Shown: piece after piece, positions 24,541 to 37,300 of the stretch | Numbering within the stretch: position 1 is the stretch's first letter | Layout: each line of letters opens with the position of its first letter | DNA from: Synchiropus splendidus | Taxonomy: Eukaryota > Chordata > Actinopteri > Syngnathiformes > Callionymidae | NCBI RefSeq assembly: GCF_027744825.2 | Contig: NC_071342.1 | Location: 10,869,501-10,933,500 of the forward strand | Direction: 5' to 3' | DNA: 64,000 nucleotides | Notes under the pieces: model-generated | What the model saw: only the letters and a program-made list of their open reading frames with translations | Told to the model about the DNA's origin: nothing | Databases searched by the model: none | Position numbers and translations under genes: made by a program

Positions 24541-27500
24541 CTGAGAAGGAACGCACAGACAGGAGAGCAGATGGGTCCGGCGGAACCGAGAGAACCATGA
24601 GCGGTGAGGGAGGGACGGCGTGTCAGGGAATCAACGCTGAGTGTGTGTGTATGGTCAGTCAAGTCAGTCGCTTGCCATGCATTTGTATCTGTGTATGTCT
24701 TTCACAACAGTGTAGATGCATCTCAGTGTGAATGTACGAGCTTGTTTGAATAACCTATATGTGCTACCTCAGTTTGTGTATTTAGTCGGAACGTGCCAGA
24801 CCATGTGACCACGTGTGTGTTAGTATCTGTCTATTTGTGTTTACTTTCATGCCCAAGTTCGAGGAGTCTGTACAACGATGTGTGAGTCTGAGTGTGTGTG
24901 CATGTAAATGACCTCTGAAACAATAATGTATATTCAAAAACAAAAGCAGAAGGGGGAGGGGTTGAGGACAGAACCGGAAACACGCAGGAGAGTGGAGGAG
25001 GGTGAGGAGGGGGCTTCTTTAAACTCAAAAGTCCAAAGGTGAAAGGTTTACCTGGGATTCTTCCGGCTGCATGAGTAGAGAAAGTGTAGGTGTCACGTGC
25101 AGTCACAAAAACATCACATGATCATCAACAGAAAGGACTCATCAGAGAAAGAGTGGCGAAAAGCAAAGTGAGTGGACGTGTGACGCCGTTGCTATAGCGA
25201 CCCAGCATGAATCATCAGGTGTGGCTGGAACAGCACAGCTTGTTCCTCCATCTGGACAGTGTCTCAGTGGCAGCAGGGACCGGAGAGACGGAGGACGGAG
25301 CCACGGCTCTGGTCCTCGTCGTCTGTCAGTGGTTCTTGAACCCACAGCTGCTGCTTGACCTGGGTGCAGACAGATGTAGCCCCGCCCTCGGGGGAAGCGC
25401 AGCGCACTCCGGACCAATTGCCCTGTGATCTAATTTGCTGGCCATGAGCAGAGCTTAACCCGGGAGAAAAAGACACTTTTCTTTCCAGTTCGGATGGTCA
25501 TGTGACCATCGCTGAGGCCATCGCAGTCCAAAACACACATCCGCATGTAAACAAAACGTGTCTCACCTTTCACTCTGAACTCTCCACTGAATAGACCACG
25601 GTAAACAAAAACCTGATGGATTATTTCCGACGTGTTTTTAAACCGACTCTCAGCTTCCTAAAAACAGAACCAGAGACGACTGATTCAGTCTGGTCTCCCT
25701 ATATATTCACAGCCCCATGTTCTTTCCTGGGTGGAATGTTTCGGCCTAATGTGACGGGTGATGTCGGCTGAGGGGATTGTAAAGCAGCAGCTCCTCCACC
25801 TGCTGGGAAGTTGATTATCTGCAGGCAGCTCTCCATCTGCTCTTCCTCCGTGCTGCCAAGTGAAGCCGCTGCCAGTAATACTATCTCTCACCACTGCAGC
25901 CATTGTTACCTTTCCTTGTGATGAAATAAATAATGGGACAAGTATGGCCTCATAATTCCGTCCACATTCTTTGGACGTCTGACGCTGACAAGCTCTTCAG
26001 AGAGAGGAGTGTAACCTGAGTCCTCGCTCAAGGTCTCACCAGGAAAGGCAGATGTCTGAGCTCCATGAGCTGGATTCTCTTCCTGACTCCATCATCAAGT
26101 CCAGCACTCACTTCAGCAGCTTGGACCTCTCACCACTCCAGACTGAAACTCCACCACTCGTTGTGGTGACGCATGTTTATGTCTGCGAGAGGCAGAAAAA
26201 TCTAACAAGTCTTTGGAGAGGAGGTGGATACAGACTGAACATCACCATAGACAATACAGACGGCAGGGCTTTTGGTGTTCTGTTCAGTTTTCTCATTCAT
26301 ATTATTTCGGTGTTTGTATCATGCCATGAAGTTGAAAAATCTCATATATTATTATACTACCAAAAACTCATGATAATAGTAAATAATACCAAATACTGGA
26401 TGTCAACTTGGATGACGTGGCAAAACGCTGACTTCATGGATCACATTTCAAACTATTCTACAGCCATATAAACAAATAACTGCAGTAGTAAAGGGCTCAA
26501 GAATATTTCAGGTACACGGACCTAAATAAAGGACCACTCTCGTGTAACGGGATGCTCTCGCAATGTCACCCCACCTGAGCTAGACAGTCGTATAGTTAGT
26601 GACGCGTGACTGGCCAAAAGGAGGTCGGCCATATTGGCCTGGGAGCACTAGCCTAGCTCAACTCGTGCATCTACAGAGGCCACTCGGTCATCGGTGAGCC
26701 AAAACAGGATCATGAGTTTTCACTTTCATTGGAATGACTGGAATTCGGAAGGTTTTTTTGTGTAATCTTTGAGACCAAATGCAACAATATATCTGAGGTC
26801 CCTGAGTTAACATGATCTTCCAGGGCAAGTTTTTTGAGGCGGATTCCATAAATTTGCGACTGAAGAGATTACACTACTACATGCCACACTGTGTGTCGGT
26901 GCTGACCGTGTTTGATCTCATCCGCCGTCCTGTCGATGAGCACGTACAGAGACCAGACCACGCAGGTGATGGCGATGACGTGGAAGGTGACGGAGCACAT
27001 GATCTTTCTTCTCTCGCTGGCAGTCATCTGTAGCTTCTCCCACTGCAGACAGACACAGAGAGGACAGCGGGCGGCGTCAGGGGGAGGACGACAACATGGC
27101 TTAATGCCACAGGGCGACAGCAGGAGACAAATATGGGGGAGTCAGTTCTCATCCAAGCTCTGGCAAAGATTTTCGTGGGTTTTTTTTTCCAAAAACCTAA
27201 AGTGCTTGTCTGATGTTGAGCTGACAAAACAGAAAGATATTTTCAGAGACTCAGTAGATAACAACTAGATGATCATCCGTTCAAAATCAAAATCAAAAAA
27301 GGATGTCTGGAACAGCTGCTGTCAGTCGCATAACATAGCAGAAGACACAATGTGTTGGAAACAAACGTCATTTTGGGACAACATAACTTGTGTAGCCACA
27401 ACAGCTTCTGAGTACTCGTGTGTCAGTGGAGAACCCTGTTTGTCTTCTGGCCGGCACTGGTTACAGGTGGCCACCAACTGTTCCAGAGAATGGCAGATAT

Positions 27501-28310
27501 ACAAGTGTGTTACGATCCCAGTGAGTTTGTCGCTTGTTGTTGTTGGCTTTTTGTTCCCCACAATCCCAGCGGAACCAACCAATCACACCTGTCCTGCCAT
27601 GTGGAAGTGGAAACGGCAGAAGCCGCCTGACTGTCAGAGACTGATGGAGCTTTTGTAGGAGACGCGTGACCAGCTGCTGCGGCTTTGTTGTCTCGAGTTC
27701 TGTGCTGCCTAAGTTTGACTGCTATTTTCCAAAAATAAAATGTGTTAGTGTGACTTATCTCCTAAGTCATTTTACCACCAACCAAGCAGTGGGGAATATT
27801 GAACCGTTATCATTATAGGAGTTATAGGAAGAAGACAAAAAGTCGTTTCAAAATTAAATGAAAGGCATAGCTAAAATACAGTTACGAATTACTCGATAAA
27901 TACACTCAATTATGGGCGTAGGGCGAGGTAGTGGTTAGCACTACCAGCCTCCTTCAAGAAGCTTGTAGGTGCACCTGGGGAAACCTCAGTCCTTGCAGTG
28001 TTGAGTGAGTTTGGATTTTCTCCCTGGTTCACTGACCACTCTAGTTTCCTCTTACAGATGTTGATCGACATACTCCAAGTTGTTCATAGGTGTGAGCATG
28101 TGTGTGAATGGTTGTTTGTCTCTCTACGCCCTGGGATAGGCTTCAGCCCCAGGCTACCACATCAGGTAACTAGTGGAAGAGGATGACTGACTGAACTACA
28201 GTATTTATCAGAAAATTATATAGAAAAAGAAGTCATGAAAGGAAAAAGACAAAATTTGTATTTTTCAAAAGTAAGTGGGAAAGTGGAAAGGCGCACGCAC
28301 ACACACACAC

Positions 28311-28359
<49 letters not shown>

Positions 28360-31300
28360 AGCAATGTCAGAGTGTCCATTTAACGTACTGAGCATGTCTT
28401 CGTGCTGTGGGAGGAAACTGGAGAACCCGGAGAAAACTCATGCAGGTACAGGGAGAGCATGCAAACTCGACCCAGAAAGGTCCAGAACCCTGAACCTCCT
28501 TGCTCTGAGGCAGCAGTGCTAACCATTGCTCCACTGTACCGCCCGCCCTTAGTATCGTTTATAGGACAGGGAATGATGGAGCTTTTCTATACTTAAAGAC
28601 TGTTTTCTTCAACAACATCATCGTTTTACGATGCTTAAAGCTTTGTATACAGTCACATGTGGGGTCCTCATAATGTCATAACACTCCAGAATCAGTTGCC
28701 AAAACTAGTCTCAAGTCTCAACTCCGACAAACTCGGGCTCAGCTCGAGTGCAGCAGAGGGACGATATACTATTTATGGCAAGACACCAGACTTGATAGCG
28801 ATCCAGCGACACATTAAGAGTCCTGGCAACAGAGCGACACAGATGAGCGATGTCACAGCCAGGTAGCCCAGGCTCTGCCAGTCACTTCATCTGCTGCCAT
28901 CTCCAGGAGGGATTTCTCAAGAGTTGGAGCTCATTGAAACGAATCGATGCCTGAAACATTCTCCGACGTTTGTGTTTATAATTAGTCAGAAGATTGAATA
29001 GGAAATTAAAACCGCTACAGAGAGTGACCTTCAACAACCTCAGAGTTCAAATATATATTAATGACAGTAACACATACTCTTCCACTGGTTTTCATGTCAT
29101 GACCTAAATGCGTCAACAGAAGTTAAGAGTGAAACTCACTAGACTCGACTGAATTTGTTTATAGAAGCAGCCACAGGAATTCACAGCACATTTTATCAAG
29201 AACACACAATATAATTAATACTTTTGGTTTTCAAATGTTATAACAGTGTAACAGTGTGTTATGGGGCTGGCAGCAAACTGGGTGGGACTGTTTTCTTGTA
29301 TTAATAAAGTTTGACACCAAACAATTTAAAGTCTTACCTTGCGCAGAGGTTTGAGCTTGGTCTCCATGATGAACTCATATTTGCAGAGCTCACAGCAGCG
29401 AGTGTCGGAGCTCTTGATCCACTGCTGCAGACAGGCCTGGTGGACGAAGCGCAGACTCCCTGTGCAGTGGCATGGCGTGATCAGAGGACTCTCGTCGTCG
29501 CCTTCACAGTGACAGATCCTGCAGCAAGCAGAGAATACGGTGAACGTATGAGACACTGACAGATCTGAGAGGAAGGTGGAGGGATGAAGGGGCGAAGGAG
29601 GGAGAACAACAAGCCTAACTTTTCTAGATTCTTATTTTGCTACAGGGCGAAAGAAAACGCCATTACATCAGGAAGTTGAGGGAGCGAGATTGTTACAAGA
29701 CACGCCAGGGGAGGTTTGTAGTCACATCTGGTGAACCGCTTTGTTCAGGAGAAACGAGGTGAAAAGCAGTGCTTAACACACTTAATACTTCTATAATTAT
29801 ACTTATATATATATAATTATACAAAGACAGAAAAAGAAAAAAATAGAAAAATGAACCCAAGTACTCAGAGAGTAATAAGCACAACAGAGAGAGAGTGATT
29901 TCAATAAAGTCAAGTCTGGAGAAACAGGGACTCACTCCAAACTACCATTACACACCAGGACTCAATTGTGTCACGCTCAGATATGTGCAGTCGTGTGATT
30001 CCATGAGTCAGAACAGCTTTGTTCTGGGCAACTTACGCCCCACAGATTGACTCTGGAAGCAGTGACCAGTGTTGGCAGTGTTGAGTGCCTCCACGAGGAG
30101 ATAGAAGGCTTTCTCCAGCACGAGTCAGAGTCCTCCACTGAGTCTGATGTGGCCTGATTCTTTTACTCAGATCACATCTCGTCTGACACATTGAAGGACA
30201 GAAGCCATTAGTCACTCAGCAGAAATGCTTTTGTTCGTGACGGCTTCCTTAGAACACGAACAGACCATGTGTTTGGCCTCATCACACACCAGTCAGGGAT
30301 GGAATCGAGGAAGGTGAAATAAATGAACGAATCTTGCCAATGCGACGACAAAACGGAAACATATGCAGCAAAAAGCATATTTTGCGGTGTGATTAATTGT
30401 GCGTTTTCATATTTGATCAATTATTTTGTGTTGCAGTGAAGCTTTATTGCAACATGCAGTCATTAAAAATGAAGAGGCCATTCATCTCTTTGTGCTTTCT
30501 CATCCTTCGACAGTCAGGAACCAGTGATTGTCCAAAGAGAGCAGCAGAGATGGTGCTGATCTGTGCTCAGTGAAACACACATGCTCTCTCACGTGGAGGA
30601 AAGCCGGTGTACAGGATAATGACTATTTACGTCCCCGAAGGATGTGGATGAGGTGTAAGCAACACGAACAAAGGCGGGTACAAATAGGTAATTTCCCCCA
30701 AAGAAGAGGATGTGAATGTTCAAGACTAAACAACGACAGCAGACAATGAAACAAAGGTTGAGTCTGCATTGTTTTGTTGTTGTTTGTTTGTGATGATCAG
30801 AAGATGAAGGACTTGCTACGAGCAAAACCGATGCCTTCGTATTAACCACAAGGTGATGAAATAATCTGAGAAATTTGTAGAATCGGGTTAAAACGATTCA
30901 CTTTGCAAAGTGAATAGCACACTATTGGCAAAGCATCAGCAACATTCTCACACCATCAAAATGAAGATGATGATATTAAATATGAGTGACATGTTGACTA
31001 CTTTCTGTCTTTGTTTCTCGACACTTCTGCAGAGTCATTTCAAAACTTGGTCAAAGGAAAGGAAAAGTTTCAGTCAGCTGCAGATGTCAGAAGCCTCTCC
31101 ACCAGAGCTGCGACTTGTGTGGTCCTTAGACACCACATTACACAGACAAAACAGTGCTTCTTTCATATTTAACCATTACAGAGCACCAATTCTAGGCGCA
31201 TCACATTCTACGATGTGAGCAGAACACCCATGATGAAGGAGACAAAACAAGCTAGAGCACATTTAAATTTAAAATTAATTCAGGGTGGAAACAAAAAATG

Positions 31301-34300
31301 CTCTGTGTGCTTTGTGCAGCTAAGATCTCACTCATCACTGGAGCACTTCCACCCTGATGTTTACGCTTATGTGCACAGATTCAATTGGATCATTCTGGTA
31401 ATATTGAGATGATCATGATATATGAATTATAAAACCTAAACTGGATTGAATTAAGATGATTTAAAAAATGTAATCCAACCTCTAATGAAAACAATTTAAC
31501 ACTTGAATCTTCAATCATTTTTGAAGATTAACATTTCAGATTTCTTCTCGTAATATTCCAAACTTTATATATTTTCCAATATTTCACAAATTCAAAAAGT
31601 CTGAAAAGATTGAAAAAAATGAAAATAGGCAACCCCCATCCACACCCTCAATAACATCATTTTTTTCTGCAAATCATCTTGCCGTTGAAAAGACACGTTA
31701 AAAATGAATAGAAGTGAAAATAAAAACATTGAATAAAATATACTTCAAATATATTATACTATTTAATATGAAATTATTACTAATAGAAGATATATTGTAA
31801 TATTAGACTTTAGTTCATGACGTTAAATCCCATTTTCATATGACATGGGACATGGACGCTCAACAGAAATCTCTAGTTTGCAGGGCAAAACCAATTGCCT
31901 GCACTGGCAAGAAGTAACACCATCAAATTATTTGCACATATCTGCTTTTCAGACAGAGCATTCAGAATGAGTCACCAGTACGAGAATGTGTCAGAGGTAA
32001 AACACAGTCCAGAAATCACAGGAGAAAAATGAGCAGCGCGACATCCGGTCCTGACCTCCCATTCCTGACCGTGTCTGAACAGTGTGCTCCGTCACCACCA
32101 CACAAAGCTCTACTCTGAAACTGGCATTGGTTTTCCAAACGAATCTGTCTGCTCTGCAATACTGCTTCCAATCACATTAGACCTCCTCTGTTCTCCGTTT
32201 CCAATGGTTCTAATTCACTTCAGCACTCATTCAAATTCAGTTCCATTTCTCCGAGAGCTGATAAAGGCAAGTCCAATTCGGTTATTAGCCGTCCGCCTGG
32301 AGTAACGCGACCATCTTGCTTTCATCCTCTTTATGGGGCGAGACCAGAGAGTAAAGTTCCACCTTGGTCTTTCAAGTGAAATGTACCCACAGTTTGTTAT
32401 CTCTTAAGAGGGTTAATCACGAACACAGACTCTGGCTGCTTCACATGGTAAGAAGCAAAAGCTTAAGAAGTTCCCAGTAGTCTCCTCAAATATTAGCTCA
32501 TCAAAAGGCCGAATGAGGAAAGGGGATGAAATAGAGAGGGTGTTAGCGCAAGCCCATCAAGTCATTCTGCAGTTGGTAATTGAAAAAAAGGGTCAACGTT
32601 TAATAATTCTGCTGCAGCCTGAAAAAATGCAACCTGTGAGAACAATGTGGCCCCTGTATGGAGTTGGGGACCAACAATGATGGACTGTCTCAGGGTCTGA
32701 TTCTTATGGGTTTTCTGTCTATAGACTTCAATGGCTGTGATCCGATGGTGTTCATTACAATGAGTTATACCGGAATGGTTTGCAGCTGAGGGGGAACGGG
32801 CTCGGACCAGGTGCAGATATGAGTCAGAGACGATAGTTCTCGGAAGGTAAAGGTCGGACTGTCGCTTTTCAGTGGTTTCAATGGTTCCTAAGAGAACGGG
32901 CGAGAAGCTTAGCCATCCACGAGGAACTCAAAACATTCCTCCACATCAAGAAAAGCTAGGCGAGGCAGCTCCCTGGTGGGGGGTTCCAGACTAAACAACC
33001 TGATGCACACAGACCTAAAGTTTTAAAACCACCCTAATGATCTGACTCACACAACAAAAGGTCAACCAAGGTCCTGCGCCACACTTCACACCACCTGAGA
33101 TAGCTGTGTGTGTGTGTGTGTGTGTGTGTGAGCACACACGTGTAAGAGTTGTGTGTGCGTGGCACCCAGTTGAATCCAATAATCCACCTGCTGATCTCCT
33201 TCACCTCGGCAGGTCTAAGCACTCAAGTTTCTCCATCAGCTCTCAACTGACGTCGACAGAGTTTAATCTGCGACCGCTGATCGCAGCGGAGTGGCCACAC
33301 ATTCGCACTTACGTAACAGTCTTTAGAGTTAAGTCTGCTCCTTCTCACAGCAGATGTTTGCAGTAATGTGAACGTGAGAACTGAACGGTTGAGATCAGTC
33401 ATTACAGCAAGTCACAACACTTCAACTAACTGTCAAAATGAAAGTGAAGTCCAGCTATCGGGGGAAATCCAGAAATATTTTAGTCTACAGCATGGATGTG
33501 AAACTGGTCCTCAAAGAGCCACAGTGGGTGCACTTTTATTCCAACCAACCAGTCAGGCACCTTCTGAGGCAGATATAGAGCATGTTAGAAATCTTCAGAT
33601 AAATACAAGTCATGCTCTTCTGCAGCTTTAGAAAAAGTTCAATTCTTTATCCTTGAATCTTCAGCTCCTATCTCAGCTCAGCAAACTCACGACAACATCA
33701 CACATTTGGCCTCCGTTTTTCCTCCAGATTTCTATAACATCAATCGAACCATTTGAATACAAACCTGGACAGTGAAGAGCCAGAACGACTGAAACGTCAG
33801 AGCAGGTGAAATGAGAAAGTATGAGGAGTGATGTGGAAGAGTGGGGCTGGATGAGGACAGAGGTGTTGGTGGGGAGGGGATGTTGTGTGCGTCTGCTTTC
33901 TGATGACTAATAGCAGCAATAAAAAGGTATTTTAAGGACGACTGATCGTGTTTTCAGGTTTCCGCCGGCACTAAAGGTTTCTCCACTACTTAACATTGCT
34001 CAGGGGTTTGCTGCCACGACATGGCATACGGGGGTCTCTAAGACGTAATGGAGTGGATTACACTTCCCAGACAGTCACGCACCTGCACCAGTCTCCAGAC
34101 AGTGAATATGGGGACAACGGCTCGGTTTTCTCCGACAAAGGGGACGGGCAGCAATCCAGGTCGCTGTCCTCATCCATGTAGCACAAGGGGGCGACAAGCG
34201 GTCCACGTCCCCCTTTTGTTTTCACTTGCTGAGCTCCTTTAAGAGTTGGACTGCTGTGGTCACCAAACACCTCATCATCCGGCGCCAATTCTGACTCGCT

Positions 34301-37300
34301 GCCTTCCAAGATGGCACTTGAGGACTTGGAGATGTGAAGATGTGACATGAAGCTGCCCAGCTCAGACGCCTGCAGGCTGGCTGAAGTGGAGGACCGGGAG
34401 AAGGGGAGCAGGAGGCGAAGAAAGTTGCTGTTCGAGGAGGAGTGAGGTTGGAGGTGGGACTTGGGGGTGGGCAAGGGTGGTGGCGGGGCAGGAATCTGGG
34501 ATGGTGAAGAGTTTGCATGAGAGGCGACCATGTATTTGTGGTCGTTGGTAAAAGAGGGGATGAGTTGCGGGTGACCAGAAGGGTTAGCGGGCGACGCCAT
34601 CTTCCCATTGAGCATGTGGGACCACCTGCTTGATACCAGCTCTGGTTTGGACTCCAGCTCTCCCTCCGAGCAGGTGCGGTCTATGAAGTGAAGACCACGA
34701 CAAAGACTGTCCATGCGCTGTCCCACATCGTTCAAAGAAGCAGAGAACTTGAGCGACCCGTTCTGCCTGATGTGGACTCCAGGGGGGCGCAGCAGAGACA
34801 GCCAGTCACATTTTATCTGTTTGGGGACGAGGGGAGCATCTGCACAGATGGTCGTCACGGTGAGACCCTCGGACTCCCGAGAGCTTTTCCCATTAGTGTT
34901 CAGCAGAACCACAGTCGTGTGTTTCAAAGCGTTCTGATCCTGATAGCTGATGTGTCAGTGTGTGCATTTTGATGAGGGGAATGGAGATCGAAAGCAGGAA
35001 GTGGAATGCGGTTAGGAAAAGAGAGAGAGATAAAAAAGGAAATGATGCATCTGACAATGACTGGAAGAACAATGAAGGTGATGAGATTGCGCTTTTAAAC
35101 TTTTACATGATGGATAAACGTTAGGTTGGACTTTTCACAAAGCAAAGACTGAATGTCATCTCAAGCTTCTGATCACCAAATGTAGGATTATAAAAAATAT
35201 CTGTATTAAACTAAATTAAAATTAATTGATTGAATACAAAATTATTTTTTATCTTTATTGTAGTCAAAACAAAAACCCAAAGAGTCAAAATCCTAAAAGT
35301 CTATTTTGGCCGTTGCATGCGAGGCTGAACTCTCCACTAACACAAGTTCTGGCGTACCTGCAGATGTCCTGGCTGGAAGGAGACACCGATGTCCTGGAGA
35401 AGCTGCACGGGGCATTGACAGAAGTGGGACTGCCAGCCTGAGAAGCAAACCATCAAATATGCATCACAGGGCAGTCTGTGTGTCATTTGAGGTGACAGTC
35501 AAATCAACAGAAAGACTTGGTTCAGGATAAGCTTTCAAATTCAGAGAAGATATGTTTTGATGTGCGATGACATCGTAGAACAGAATACTGGAGGTTAATC
35601 TGACTGAAGCGAAGAAAATAGAACAGTGAAACACATTTCTGATGTAGACACAAAGAAGGAAAGAGCGCTGCAGGAATTTAACCTTATATTTGACTGCTAA
35701 CTTTCAAGTCGAAAGTGCACATGCATTAGAAAGAGGGATACAAATCTCTATGGCAGTCATCTTCTGTTGAAAAAGGAACACATTGTAAGCAGAAAAAGCA
35801 TTCGAGATATCATGAGTCTAGTGTCAAAGGCTATTTGCTGGCTTCAGAATATAAAAAAAACATAAATGAAGTTCTGACACTTTCCCATTCCCAAGCGTTA
35901 AACATGTCCCCATAATGTAGGAAGAAAGTCCAAAGGTGCATGAACAATCAGAGTGTAAATATACAAGGTCTTAAAATGTATCGAGCAAATATTTGTATAA
36001 TTCAATTTCTATTAATAAAAAAAACATACGAATGACTACTGAACACATATCTATTTAAAAACAGGGCAACCCAAGAGCCACGTGTGTCCTCTGGAGTCGC
36101 ACTTCACTCCAGCACAGGCCAGTTTTCAGAACAATCGAGAGCCAATGCTCCAGCACTCATCATCCCGCCATAGAGGAGAACAACTTACAGATGGCTCATG
36201 TTGGGAATTCCCTGTGTTTAGTGTAAAACCTAAATTGGGTGATGACCTAGAGAGGGAGGGGAGCTGCCGTTTTCCAACATAAAGCTAATTAGCTATTGAT
36301 TCAAATTCCAGCTGAGGGGGTCATTTACAGCTCAGGGCTGACCACTAATCAATAGAAAACTTGATGTCCAGTTGTGCCCTTCAGCATGTCAGTGCTTTTG
36401 CTTTTGAACATCTGTGAACAGAGGAGACAAACCAGTCGGGTGGAGGATTCAGGGGCAGTGTTGGATGAGGGAAGTTCCAGCATTATCTAACAAAGTCTGA
36501 CCTCCCGTGGGAGTCTGGACCGAGCCTTGGGCAAGAACAGACTGGATCAAACAGAGCCAGCAACATGACATCAAGTCAGACTTCATTGAAACGGCATGGA
36601 TTATGAGCATGAACCAATGAAGTTCATCAGGATTAGTGATGTGACTTTAGGGAGGTTGATCCAAACTGGAGGCATCTGTTACTTCTGAAGTAGAAATTCG
36701 CAGGAAGTGATCACAATGGGACAAAAGTCGTGATGAAATGTGGGGGTGCTCTGGATTACCAAATCTTTTGAGGGACTCATCACCTCCTCTGGTGGAGAGA
36801 GAGCTTTCTTTCTTGCTCCTACTGCTCATCCAGCTCATAGCAATCAATGATATTTCACAGATCAAATGACTGAGATAAAATCAATGTAAGGCAATAGTAT
36901 GTGGGAGAAAAGAGTCGCGATAACAGTGAGCAGCTTGTTGGAGGTCTGCACCATCAGAGAGCTTTTATAGTTAGCCTATACAATAATAAGGGGCTTTATG
37001 TCAATATGAGGAACAGTATGTGTTTTATGATGGTTCAGTTTCGTCTCGTATTTTACTGCCTGTAATTACGTGTTAACAAAGCAATTTTCCGAGCCAACCA
37101 TGTCATTAAGTGGAGGGGCCCACTGAATGCCATTATATTCAATATAATTACTTAACTGGTAAAACAACAGTTTGCCTACCAGGTCAATGTCCTGTTTTCT
37201 TCCGCAGCAAACCTGCACGAAACGCAGCCAAACTGCAGCTGCATGAATTCTGAGCAGCGCCAGATGTTTGGCAGACGATCAGCGCAGGCCCACTGAGCGG

